Below the pieces are notes generated by a model. That model was not told the origin of the DNA and did not search any database. It saw only the letters and a list, made by a program, of their open reading frames with translations. A program made the translations under genes and the position numbers. Of a stretch of DNA of 64,000 nucleotides, positions 37,001-43,875 are shown one piece after another (within the stretch, counting starts at the first letter, position 1; every line of letters begins with the position of its first letter). This DNA is from Leptotrichia hongkongensis (lineage in GTDB: Bacteria > Fusobacteriota > Fusobacteriia > Fusobacteriales > Leptotrichiaceae). The DNA is taken from assembly GCF_041538065.1 (NCBI RefSeq), contig NZ_JBGORW010000001.1, positions 269,044-333,043 on the forward strand, in the 5' to 3' direction.

Positions 37001-37371
37001 ACTTTAGAGAAACAGGGCCTATGGCTTTGAAAGTGAAAGGAAACGACTATTTTTCAGTAAAACCCGAAGCAGGAATATCATTTAACTATAAGCAGGATTT
37101 GGGTGAAAGAAGCAGATTAACGGCTAGTTTAACAGCGGCTTATGAAAACGAGCTAGGTGAATTATACGATGTTCAAAATAAAGCCAAACTAAAAGGAACA
37201 AAAGCGTCTTACTACAAACTTCGTGGAGATAAGGAAAATCACAGAGGAAATGGTAAGTTTGACTTAAACTTTGGATGGGACAACACAAGATTTGGAGTAA
37301 CGGTAAATGCTGGATATGATACAACTGGAGAAAACTTTAGGGGTGGAATTGGATTTAGAGTTATTTACTAA
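31030..37371 (+). CDS. Giant autotransporter adhesin, passenger and beta-barrel
   Basis: The frame is open from about 30892; GTG 31030 is merely the first start-type codon in it. It encodes at least 2,113 residues: a very long beta-helix-like passenger (about 1-1780) built from repeated patterns such as NVGIFNAGTT, GIYAKGG, GNRNYGLYGNG and IGMYIDRGATGENWG. A linker (about 1780-1830) is followed by a C-terminal beta-barrel (about 1840-2113) starting FGHRGEYNTDTAGVVDYTDNA-like sequence and ending GGIGFRVIY with a terminal aromatic. This matches the type Va RadD/Fap2-like outer-membrane adhesin class of Fusobacteria, which mediates coaggregation and host binding. The ligand is unknown. The signal peptide is in the other frame (30434-30895), so as written the protein could not be exported. 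Confidence 0.88.
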   Translation: MPSISRIEIGTPATINTFNPPALSFVGTGFGQGDSIGRIGDYKFLTGSGTVVIENFETYNANNFVVEMTNSASNATAGSLTASVTAKEGGKPWSSAPAATVSINNSNTFGGKNAFINDLRPRDVNYNGNYTFKTNSSDQKIFISYNPAGLINGTERPVYAPGSGTFWSGFGQHYTSKLNGDLNIESNGSGITIGVEHQLWNSAVGATADLSDGYSTWLNTGNMNLNRGNQIIGIMIDIESEADDANGLRKKNNEQTINRGKITIGTGNNTTTDSIGIDFGDYAASPTIPVDVELGNIVVNDNRNYGFRMRNLTSRAIADTYYDDVTISGGNGKVSVDGTNNVGLAIQKSVSANVKDTATGNGATVAANGIYTIAGNKNYERLIGDNPISNYFSLNVDLKGHENVGILRMAGYSANNTNDFIFFDNFTDSKGAAQTGNIGTFDIHNAANTTYIDSGITKTRHGATNNVLLRTDAHGMQNQGTITINGSNGGYVTYQDPVNSTKTIEEAAGNIVMLANGTGQKVVNYGVINQTNAGLKNTVGLVANAGGEAKNSVLIAADANNAANHNRRTKNDTARTNDMIGKIEMAGVGSIGMYITSGSTGENSGEIKLTGADGRNVGIFNAGTTTVTGAVLTAATTDGKIETTGKNSVGLFNENGGIANIKLDNGGATALNVSIIGNDGASGIYAKGGTVTADDSKNAITNPTSTKGELKITVTDTGADKGVGVYAEGNAVITLKYSDINVNNGIGEGGGGIYALNTSNVNVEGATVTYNGEGYALYTENSGTINANNSKIKLLGKAVGFNIKGTGGTYVSNVSLSGAGIDIDSNDVILLGVTDPTSHNLSNFDSVLLGASGVSLSGIGGTATDYKIAVLDGVNNGKSFKIDQVLDKSEAVTPTPISAATQSYKYVRNLLLQRSIIDVNADVKAELSSSDATAMKSPNGAVVGLYVTATPNASSNNETGINVNNITITSDRTDAGAGAIGLYTNYGKINISNGSTLNIETNTSNTINDKAVGAYVVNGSEIDNKGTINIGGKKSIGLLGLSYRQDSSGNVVGNEFGNGDEGIIKVNNDGNLVLDGEGAKGILVYNNSSKAPLTYTNNSGITVPLPTNITPVAVNTATNDSNGIITLTGEKAVGIYADEAIATNKGIIDLQGTKGQIGLYGTTTSGIAGRDSVLINANGGTIKVGNSTLSANTDVPNIGIFTESNNQVTNDGTITVGDNSYGIYAKNIRETGNSNLTVNQNGVGIFAVGEVGTPGNVVIDNGAKITVNNGIPKKESVGVFTGGNNTVNVTDNGSIMDLKNSTFGFVLKAPGTFVNSNTGTVKLSNDAVYVYTDNSASNITNNATLTTTGDRNYGLYGNGTMVNNGVIDFSAGNGNVGMYATTGGTATNFGTIKVGTSNTSAKEFGVGMATGYYDDTPGSPTRGQTFNQGTVINRGRIEVSQPNTMGMYAVGAGSKAVNYGDIDLSGSSTIGMYIDRGATGENWGNIRTTASGLTSVKGIYVANGSYVKNYGTINIAASDPKSAGVWTDTQSVANVDDTATGVSPITGFSQTGTSTPRMKVVTADDMKEMGGITIKVPPRMTPPTVTDAQGNVIPIFKVDTDVPAPAPTTAIVTSPSGITSINLATSNFLNFPSASEASSLGMYVDTSGVNYTNPIQGINNLTGLTDINLYFGSEAAKYTTAKAIQIGNNILKPYNDALASVVTAGTTLNSTAASLTWMAQPTKNAATGLLDKVYLVKIPYTIFAKAGDAQTYNFLAGLEERYGVEGLGTKEKSIFDKLNSLTGGEGHILAQAIDEMKGHQYSNIQQRTKETGDILSQEFNYLQDEWRNPTKDNNKIKMFGHRGEYNTDTAGVVDYTDNAYGVAYVHENETVKLGRKSGWYAGAVTNRFDFKDLGKSKETQTMVKAGLFKTVSPYNDHNGSLTWKIAGEAFAGRGDMKRRYWIVDEVFEAKGKYTTYGVALKNEIGKEFRTSENTSIRPYGALNLEYGKYSDFRETGPMALKVKGNDYFSVKPEAGISFNYKQDLGERSRLTASLTAAYENELGELYDVQNKAKLKGTKASYYKLRGDKENHRGNGKFDLNFGWDNTRFGVTVNAGYDTTGENFRGGIGFRVIY

Positions 37372-37412
37372 TTCTTAATATTTTGAGTTATAGTTCTAAT
37401 TAATAAAGTTAT

Positions 37413-37460
37413 AAAAAATTGGAAGTTATCTATTAATTTAGATTTTCTTCCAATTTTTTT
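37413..37460 (+). terminator. Intrinsic terminator after the adhesin gene
   Basis: The stem aaaaaattggaag (37413-37425) pairs with cttccaattttttt (37447-37460), ending in T7. It is 42 bp past the stop codon. Confidence 0.85.
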
Positions 37461-37469
37461 GTTATATAT

Positions 37470-37572
37470 ATAGTAAAACTAGTTTAAAACAGAACTCAAA
37501 AATTATGATTATTTTACTCAAACCCTAAATTATATAATTTCTATCAGTTTAATTTTAAATGGGTTCGAGTAT
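37470..37572 (-). repeat. Dispersed repeat family B, copy B1
   Basis: Read on the minus strand this starts tatactcgaacccatttaa, continues through aattatataatttagggtttg and ends ttttactata. The same order of blocks occurs at 42751, 51643, 63776 (+) and 55034 (-). It has no ORF. Confidence 0.8.
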
Positions 37573-37711
37573 ACTATTTACAAACTATGTAATTGTTATC
37601 CTATTCCCCGTTTGAAAGTAGTCTCTAATATGCTTTAGAATAAGATTATTTTGTTTAATAATGGTTTTTATTGTTTTATTATGTTTTTTCTTTATTAAAA
37701 AAAATTTTAAT

Positions 37712-37797
37712 TATTTTGAAATACTAGGTTTTTATCCTTCATTGGAAAAGTTTTTAACGAATTCGTTATTTAAATGGAGCTTAGTATTAATTTATCA
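37712..37797 (-). repeat. Partial repeat family A, copy A5 (left half)
   Basis: The reverse complement matches the left half of family A (atttaaataacgaa..., aaaacttttccaatgaaggat, aaaataatt), but the structured right half is missing. The open frame that crosses it on the plus strand (37661-37891) is a chance product of the repeat and the gene beyond. The rest of the 37573-37804 gap shows nothing recognisable. Confidence 0.65.
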
Positions 37798-37804
37798 CGA
37801 ATTA

Positions 37805-38344
37805 TTATTTTTGCCATTTATCTCTATTTTCCTTTTCGATTTTCTTCTGATTCTCTATATATTCTGTAATGTTTATAAAAATTTCTTTTAATTTAAATAA
37901 TGTAATGCAATAAAGTGATAGAATGCTTAAACTGTTAATTTCAATATTAAAAATTAACATTAGCAGTAAAAATATTAAAATAGTAATTAAAACTATTGTC
38001 CATTCAATTTTAGAAAAAGGATTGATATTATTGTCATCCATTCCTACATCAGTTGTAATGAGAAGATGAAGAATATAAACGCCAATTAATTTTATTAATT
38101 GCCAAAAAAATGAAAAATTTTCTAGAATAATCTTGTTTCCAGCCAGATGAAATAAAATAATCATAAGAAATTCAATTATAAAAAATTTTTTCTCGTCATA
38201 TAAATTTATAATTCCATTAATTAGTGACAAAACAAGCATTATTTCAATAATATGTATTGTAAATCCGTTTTTATCCAACTTTTGAATATCAATATAATCC
38301 ATAAAAATTGAATTTAATAAAATCATTTTTATTATTTGATACAT
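37805..38344 (-). CDS. Hypothetical integral membrane protein
   Basis: A 179-residue hydrophobic protein with about four or five membrane segments (around 5-20, 30-48, 55-75, 82-102 and 115-140) and a charged C-terminal tail ending KIEKENRDKWQK. I recognise no family. ATG 38344 (MYQIIKMILL) is chosen because aaaggag stands eight bases before it; the ATG at 38401 has no such site. It lies just downstream of metH on the same strand, with 19 bp between the metH stop and the longer frame, so readthrough from metH is possible. Confidence 0.65.
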   Translation of the reverse strand: MYQIIKMILLNSIFMDYIDIQKLDKNGFTIHIIEIMLVLSLINGIINLYDEKKFFIIEFLMIILFHLAGNKIILENFSFFWQLIKLIGVYILHLLITTDVGMDDNNINPFSKIEWTIVLITILIFLLLMLIFNIEINSLSILSLYCITLFKLKEIFINITEYIENQKKIEKENRDKWQK

Positions 38345-38419
38345 TTTGTTTCTCCTTTCATAAGAAAAGTGCATTATATAAGTTAAAATAACACACTTCA
38401 CTTACAAAAAATTCAAAAA

Positions 38420-41400
38420 CTACATATTAAAATATTTACAGAATGGCTGTGAGAATACAATCGCACTTACTGTAGCTTCTGGGTACATCATAAACTCTTC
38501 TGTTAGAGAGATTCCGTATCTTTCTGGTTTCAATAAATTAAATAATTTTCTCTGGTCACTTAAATCTGGGCAGGCTGGGTATCCGAAAGAGTAACGGTTT
38601 CCTTGATACTGAGCGTTTAAAATTTCGTTTAAGGAGATGTCCTTGTCAATAATTCCTACATCCTGACGCATCATTTTGTGAATGTATTCTGATGTTGCTT
38701 CAGCAAGTTCAAGTCCTACAGAGTTTACAATATGCCCTCTGTAAAATTCACCTTTTTCTTTAAGTTCATTTGAAACAAGTCTTGATTTTTCTCCTGCAGT
38801 TGCAACGAAGAATCCGATGTAGTCAATTCCATCTGGGCTTACATAATCATTTAATGATAAAAACTGTCCGTATTTTTGTCTTGGGAAATCAAATGTTTCT
38901 AGAACAGTTGACAAGTCATCTGATAAAACTTCGATTTTGAAATCTTCCTTTCTTTCTCCAGCTTTTCGACGTACAGGGAAAAACTTGTAGATAGCTTTTA
39001 TATCAAAATATTCATCACCATTTTCGATAATATCCAAAATTTCATTGTATAATTTTATTGTTCTAGGATCTTGCTTTTCAATTAGATTATTTACAATCCA
39101 TTTCATTCCAAGGTGTTTTCCAATTAACATTTGTAAATTTATGAATGGGAATACATCTTTTGCTTTTATGTTTGTTATAATTTGTTTATTTAATGTTTGT
39201 GGCTTATAAATTTTTTCAAAGTCGTATTTTGGAAGTTCAACTTTTGAAAAATCAAATGTTCCGTCAGCATCCTTAATGTCACTTACTGTTGGTTTAACTT
39301 TTAACTGCTCAAGTTTTTTTGCATCTTTAATTGTTACGAGTTCTCTACGTTTTTGCAAGTATTCCTTAAATTCTTCAAATTTTTTCTCATCAATCATTTT
39401 GTTTAAGTCAGCAAGAGCCGTCATTGCATCTCTTGAGTAAATTACGATATTATTTTTGTAGGCAGGCTCAATTTTATTTACAGTGAATTTTTCCGTAAGT
39501 GCCGCACCTCCTACAAATATTGGAATATCAATACCAGCTTCATGCAGAACGCCCATAGTATTCACCATTTCTGTGGCAGATTTTACAAGAAGTCCAGAAA
39601 GGCCCAAGAAGTCTGCTTTATGTTCAATAATTGCTTCACGGATTTTTTCAGCAGGAGTATTTATTCCTAAGTCGATTACTTCATAACCATTATTTCCAAT
39701 GATTATTCCAACCAGATTTTTTCCAATGTCATGAACATCCCCTTTTACCGTTGCCATAATTACTTTTCCTTTTACAGATGATTCATCTTTTTCCATAAAC
39801 TGTTCCAGATGTGAAACTGAGGCTTTCATAACTTCTGCACTTTGCAGGACTTCGGCAACAATTAAGTCATTGTTGTTAAACAGTCTTCCGACTTCATCCA
39901 TTCCAGTCATCAGAGGACCGTTTATTATGTCGATTGGAGAATATTTCTGAAGTAATTCATCAAGATAGACAATCAGATTTTTTTTACTTCCTTCAACAAC
40001 TAAATTTGAGACTTTTTCTTCGGTAGTTAAGTTGCTTGTATCGACCACTTTTTGGATGGCTTTTTTCTCACGGTAGAAGTTTGCAAATTTTGATACATTT
40101 TCATCGTTTGTATGGAATAATAGATTTTCTGCCAATTCCTTTTCTTCATCTGAAATTTCGTCCATTGGCATAACTTTTTCAGTATTTACTATTGCATAGT
40201 CAAGTCCAGCTTCGTAGGCTTTTTGCATATAGTAAGTATTCAAAACTTCTCTTCCTGCGACAGGCAGTCCAAATGAAACATTACTTACTCCTAAAATTGT
40301 CTTTACATTTGGCATTTCAGCTTTAATTTGTCTAATTGCCTCAATTGTTGCTGTGGCAGAGCCAATATACTTCTGATCTCCTGTAGCAACTGGGAAAACT
40401 AACGTGTCAAAAATTATATCTCTTTCATCAATTCCGTATTTTTTCGTAAGAAGTTCGTAACTTCTTCTAGCAACTTTCAATTTTTTCTCAACTGAAACAG
40501 CCATTCCTTCCTCATCAATCAGTCCCACAACGACAGAAGCCCCAAAATCCTTAATAACTTTTGCCATATCAGCAAATTTCTTTTCTCCATCTTCAAGGTT
40601 AATCGAATTTATAATTCCTTTTCCTTGTAAGTAAGTAAGACCTTCCTTAATAACATTTATATCAGTTGAGTCAATCATAAGAGGAACTTTTGCAAATTTT
40701 GCCACTTTATCTAAGAAAGCTTTCATGTCTGCCACTTCATCCCTGTCTGGATTTGCAAGGCAAATATCAATTACATCTGCACGCCCCTTAATCTGAAGTC
40801 TGGCAACTTCTGTAGCCTCGTCAAATTTTTCGCTTGCAATTAAGTTTTTAAAAATACGTGAACCAATTACATTTGTACGTTCTCCCACGTAAATTGGACG
40901 GTTTTGGGGAGTTTCTAGAGTAATTAGTCCTGATACATCATTAAAATCTTTGCTTTCATCAATAACTCTTGGAGAATAGTTTACACTTTTTTCCTTAATT
41001 TTCTGAATATGTTCAGGCGTAGTTCCGCAGCACCCTCCAACAATATTTAAATAATTATTTTGGAAAAACGGCTCAATTTTTGCAGATAATGTATCTGGAG
41101 TTTCCTCGTATTCCCCATCTTCGTTAGGAAGTCCAGCATTTGGGTAAACTGAAATATATGTATTTGAAATATTATTCAATGTCTTTAAAAATTGTGTCAT
41201 AAATTCAGGTCCTGTTGCACAGTTCAGTCCCACAGAAAATGGATTCATATGATTTACAGCGTAATAAAAAGCGTCTGCCGACTGTCCAGCAAGTGTAGTC
41301 CCTGTACTTTCGATTGTAAACGATAGCATCAACGGTACAGTATAATTTTCTTCCATTGCCTTTTTAAGCCCCAAATAAGCTGCCTTCAAGTTTCTTGTAT

Positions 41401-41929
41401 CCTGAATTGTTTCAAATAGAATCAAATCCACGCCACCAGCAAGAAGTCCTGAAACAGCTGTATAATAGCTATGGATAAGTTCCTCGAAAGTAACGCCACC
41501 AGTAACGCTGATAGATTTGTTAGAAGGCCCTAATGCCCCTGCAACATAAAGATTTCGAGTAACTTCAGGATGTTCGCTTCTATATTCAGCAATAGCTTCA
41601 TTTACAAGTTCCGCTGCAGCTTTATTCATTTCAAAAGCTTTATCTTCCAAGTCATAATCCTTCAAGACAATATCCAAAGCCCCAAAACTGTTAGTTTCAA
41701 TAATATCACTCCCAGCCTCCAGATATCCTTTATGAATATTTTTAATAATGTCAGGTCTTTGTAGAACAAGATAATCATTACATCCTTCATATTTTTCACC
41801 ACCAAAGTCATCGGCAGTTAAATGTTCCTGCTGAATCATAGTCCCCATTGCTCCATCCAGCAGTAATATTTTGTTTTTTAAATCATTTTGCAATAAATTG
41901 TAAGAATTTTTGTATTTGTTTTCTTTCAT
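38420..41929 (-). CDS. metH: Cobalamin-dependent methionine synthase
   Basis: A 1,169-residue modular enzyme that moves a methyl group from 5-methyltetrahydrofolate to homocysteine through B12. Domains in order: homocysteine/zinc domain (about 1-320, LLDGAMGTMIQ near the start, zinc ligands in GLNCATGPEF and GGCCGTTPEH); pterin-binding domain (about 345-610, RPIYVGERTNVIGSR); B12 cap and Rossmann domain (about 640-880, with KGDVHDIGKN near 730 supplying the cobalt His); and a C-terminal AdoMet activation domain (about 900-1169, QYQGNRYSFGYPACPD). All modules are intact. ATG 41929 is chosen for aggag eight bases upstream; ATG 41950 lacks a site. No cobalamin or SAM riboswitch was recognised in the 390 bases upstream. 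Confidence 0.96.
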   Translation of the reverse strand: MKENKYKNSYNLLQNDLKNKILLLDGAMGTMIQQEHLTADDFGGEKYEGCNDYLVLQRPDIIKNIHKGYLEAGSDIIETNSFGALDIVLKDYDLEDKAFEMNKAAAELVNEAIAEYRSEHPEVTRNLYVAGALGPSNKSISVTGGVTFEELIHSYYTAVSGLLAGGVDLILFETIQDTRNLKAAYLGLKKAMEENYTVPLMLSFTIESTGTTLAGQSADAFYYAVNHMNPFSVGLNCATGPEFMTQFLKTLNNISNTYISVYPNAGLPNEDGEYEETPDTLSAKIEPFFQNNYLNIVGGCCGTTPEHIQKIKEKSVNYSPRVIDESKDFNDVSGLITLETPQNRPIYVGERTNVIGSRIFKNLIASEKFDEATEVARLQIKGRADVIDICLANPDRDEVADMKAFLDKVAKFAKVPLMIDSTDINVIKEGLTYLQGKGIINSINLEDGEKKFADMAKVIKDFGASVVVGLIDEEGMAVSVEKKLKVARRSYELLTKKYGIDERDIIFDTLVFPVATGDQKYIGSATATIEAIRQIKAEMPNVKTILGVSNVSFGLPVAGREVLNTYYMQKAYEAGLDYAIVNTEKVMPMDEISDEEKELAENLLFHTNDENVSKFANFYREKKAIQKVVDTSNLTTEEKVSNLVVEGSKKNLIVYLDELLQKYSPIDIINGPLMTGMDEVGRLFNNNDLIVAEVLQSAEVMKASVSHLEQFMEKDESSVKGKVIMATVKGDVHDIGKNLVGIIIGNNGYEVIDLGINTPAEKIREAIIEHKADFLGLSGLLVKSATEMVNTMGVLHEAGIDIPIFVGGAALTEKFTVNKIEPAYKNNIVIYSRDAMTALADLNKMIDEKKFEEFKEYLQKRRELVTIKDAKKLEQLKVKPTVSDIKDADGTFDFSKVELPKYDFEKIYKPQTLNKQIITNIKAKDVFPFINLQMLIGKHLGMKWIVNNLIEKQDPRTIKLYNEILDIIENGDEYFDIKAIYKFFPVRRKAGERKEDFKIEVLSDDLSTVLETFDFPRQKYGQFLSLNDYVSPDGIDYIGFFVATAGEKSRLVSNELKEKGEFYRGHIVNSVGLELAEATSEYIHKMMRQDVGIIDKDISLNEILNAQYQGNRYSFGYPACPDLSDQRKLFNLLKPERYGISLTEEFMMYPEATVSAIVFSQPFCKYFNM

Positions 41930-41950
41930 TTTTTCAGCTCCTATTTTCAA

Positions 41951-42321
41951 ATTACATTTTATTATTTTATCATAAAAAAGTGTATGTGTATATAGAAATA
42001 TAATATTTTTCTAGTATATTTTTACTTATCAGAAACAATTTATATAAATATTTAAAAATAATCACAAATTTTTTAACATTATTTAAAAATAAATTTAATT
42101 ATATTTGTAATAATTTTAGAAAATTTTTTATATTGATAGTTAAATAAAAAAATAATATTACAAAAACTATTATTTTTTCAGAACTTTTTTAAATAATAAT
42201 AAATAAGAAAATTTTGATATATAAAATATATAATTTATAAAACCCCTTTATCCATCAACTTAGAAAACTCTTTAATCAAAAATTAAATATAATCTTATTG
42301 AAAAAATTTCAAAAATGAGAT
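41951..42321. other. AT-rich divergent region between metH and nrdH
   Basis: About 370 bp at well over 80% A+T. The only structure seen is an all-AT inverted repeat (aaaaaaataata 42146-42157 with tattatttttt 42168-42178). No ORF, riboswitch core or tRNA was found. Promoters for metH must lie here but cannot be picked with confidence in such composition. Confidence 0.5.
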
Positions 42322-42369
42322 ACACTACATATACGATATAAATTTAAAAACAAACACAATATATTGTGT
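42322..42369 (+). promoter_or_regulatory. Tandem NrdR boxes upstream of nrdH
   Basis: The proximal site acacaatatattgtgt (42354-42369) is a perfect palindrome and fits the NrdR-box consensus acaCwAtATaTwGtgt at every position. A distal, weaker site acactacatatacgat (42322-42337) matches about 12 of 16 positions. Their centres are 32 bp apart, about three helical turns, which is the spacing known for cooperative NrdR binding at RNR promoters. Confidence 0.85.
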
Positions 42370-42399
42370 TTTGTTTATAACAAAGGAGAAGATGTAGAA

Positions 42400-42639
42400 A
42401 TGAGAAAAATTATAAAATTTGAAAAAAATGATTGTAATCCATGTGCAATGGTATCTGACTTATTAGATAAAAAAGGAATAGAATATGAAAGAATAAATCC
42501 ATTTGACAATCCAGAGATTGCTGTAAAATATAAAATAAGAAGTGTTCCAACAGTAATTTTATTTGAAGAAAACGAAGAAATAAAAAGAACGATTGGATTT
42601 AAGCCAGAAGAAATCAATGAAATTATCTCAATGATGTAA
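42400..42639 (+). CDS. nrdH: Thioredoxin/glutaredoxin-like protein (NrdH-type)
   Basis: A 79-residue thioredoxin-fold protein, likely the electron donor of the class Ib ribonucleotide reductase encoded downstream. The redox motif is CNPC at residues 12-15 (not the usual NrdH CVQC), with the cis-proline motif SVPTVILF near residue 48. ATG 42400 follows aaggag (42383-42388) with somewhat long spacing; an earlier in-frame TTG overlaps the NrdR box and is unlikely. It is the first gene under the NrdR boxes. The assignment to nrdH rests on context plus fold; it could equally be called a small thioredoxin. Confidence 0.8.
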   Translation: MRKIIKFEKNDCNPCAMVSDLLDKKGIEYERINPFDNPEIAVKYKIRSVPTVILFEENEEIKRTIGFKPEEINEIISMM

Positions 42640-42750
42640 CTTTAGAACAATTTGAAAATACAATTTAAAGTAATAATAATAATACTCAAAACAAATTTTA
42701 TTAAAATATTTAGTTTTGGGTATATTTTATGCCAAAAATTCGGAAATGTA

Positions 42751-42852
42751 ATCGAACCAATTTAAAATTATACAATTTAAAGTTATACAAATTTAGGGTT
42801 TGAGAATAATAGTTATAGCTTTTGAGCTTGGTTTTAAAGAAATTTTACTATA
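42751..42852 (+). repeat. Dispersed repeat family B, copy B2
   Basis: A divergent copy (starts atcgaaccaatttaaaatta, includes tttagggtttgag and agcttttgagcttggtttta, ends ttttactata). It occupies much of the 370-bp gap between nrdH and nrdI; nothing else was seen there. Confidence 0.75.
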
Positions 42853-43011
42853 TATTTAGTATATTTAAAATTACTTGAAATTTAAAATTATATAAAATTA
42901 AGTGAGTTAGCATAATTAAGGATTTTTGGTTTAAAAAAGTATTTGTAAAATAAAAATGAGCAGCTTTTTGACGGAAAAGTGAAACAAATATTAAAAAGCA
43001 AGGTGAAATCG

Positions 43012-43383
43012 ATGTATATATATTACGATTCAAAAACAGGAAATGTTGAACGATTCATAAAAAAAATACAAGCCCAACGTCCAGACTGGCATTTTATAAA
43101 GATAAATCCAACTATGGTAATCAAAAATGAAGGACATTTTCTGACATTTACAACAAAAATTGGAGAAATTCCAGTAACAACAAATGAATTTCTGCAAAAT
43201 GAAAACAACAGCAAACTATTAAAATCAGTAAGTTCCAGCGGAAACAGAAACTGGGGACAATTTTTCGCACTAGCAGCTGATAAAATTCAGCAAAAATACA
43301 AAATTCCAGTATTAATGAAATTTGAATTGTCAGGAACAAATACGGAAGTAGAAAATTATATAGATTATTTGGAAAATAATTAA
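43012..43383 (+). CDS. nrdI: Class Ib RNR flavodoxin-like activator NrdI
   Basis: A 123-residue NrdI protein that supplies oxidant for assembling the dimanganese-tyrosyl radical cofactor of NrdF. Typical features are YYDSKTGNVERFIKKI at the N-terminus (FMN phosphate loop), FLTFTTKIGEIP, and SSSGNRNWGQFFALAADKI near residue 78. ATG 43012 follows aaggtg with correct spacing; the ATG-less upstream frame from 42979 has no good site. It lies between nrdH and nrdE but is separated from both by repeat elements. Confidence 0.93.
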   Translation: MYIYYDSKTGNVERFIKKIQAQRPDWHFIKINPTMVIKNEGHFLTFTTKIGEIPVTTNEFLQNENNSKLLKSVSSSGNRNWGQFFALAADKIQQKYKIPVLMKFELSGTNTEVENYIDYLENN

Positions 43384-43534
43384 TTTTTAATTTTATTATG
43401 ATATTTAGAATTAAAAGATGTTTTTATTACAAATTATTTTAATTAATAGTTCTTTTTAGTTATAGTTAAATTAATCGCTGTATTAAACTAAAGTTGTTGT
43501 GATTTTATAAAAAAAATGCTTATACTAAAATTCT

Positions 43535-43736
43535 TTTTAAATAAGGGATTTATTATAAACTCTTTTAAAAAAGTATAATTTAAAATAATTAAAACACAAT
43601 TTTTTAAGAAACTGACGAAGCTTTTATTTGTTCAGCTACGACTGTTTGACGACTGAAAGGAGGAGTTTCGGAGTTGAATAAATAAAAGTCGTAGTCTAGC
43701 CATAGGTGCAGGATTTGCGGCAATGAGCAATCCTGC
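43535..43736 (+). repeat. Dispersed repeat family A, copy A2
   Basis: The left half is AT-rich (aaataagggatttattataaact). The long hairpin (about 43616-43690) has different arm sequences from A1 and A3, cttttatttgttcagct pairing with agttgaataaataaaag. The following motif agtctagccatagg and the terminal hairpin gcaggatttgcggcaatgagcaatcctgc (in two halves) are almost unchanged. The stem sequence has therefore changed while pairing was kept. The rest of the 43384-43875 gap is AT-rich without genes. Confidence 0.8.
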
Positions 43737-43875
43737 TGAAATAAAGGAAAAACAATAAAAATTATAGAAAAAATATTTATTAACAATAATTTGTTTTAAA
43801 ATTGAAAAAAATTATTAATTTTATGTAAGCATTGAGTTTAGTTAAATTATAAAATAAAAAAAATAGGAGAAGATT

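Noticed and set aside
37661..37891. A 76-codon hydrophobic ORF on the plus strand
   Set aside because: It runs through partial repeat A5 and into the antisense of the minus-strand membrane gene. It has no ribosome binding site and its hydrophobicity comes from T-rich sequence.
41930..42321. Cobalamin or SAM riboswitch upstream of metH
   Set aside because: I looked on the minus strand for a B12-box or SAM-I core and found only AT-rich sequence. A covariance search would settle it.
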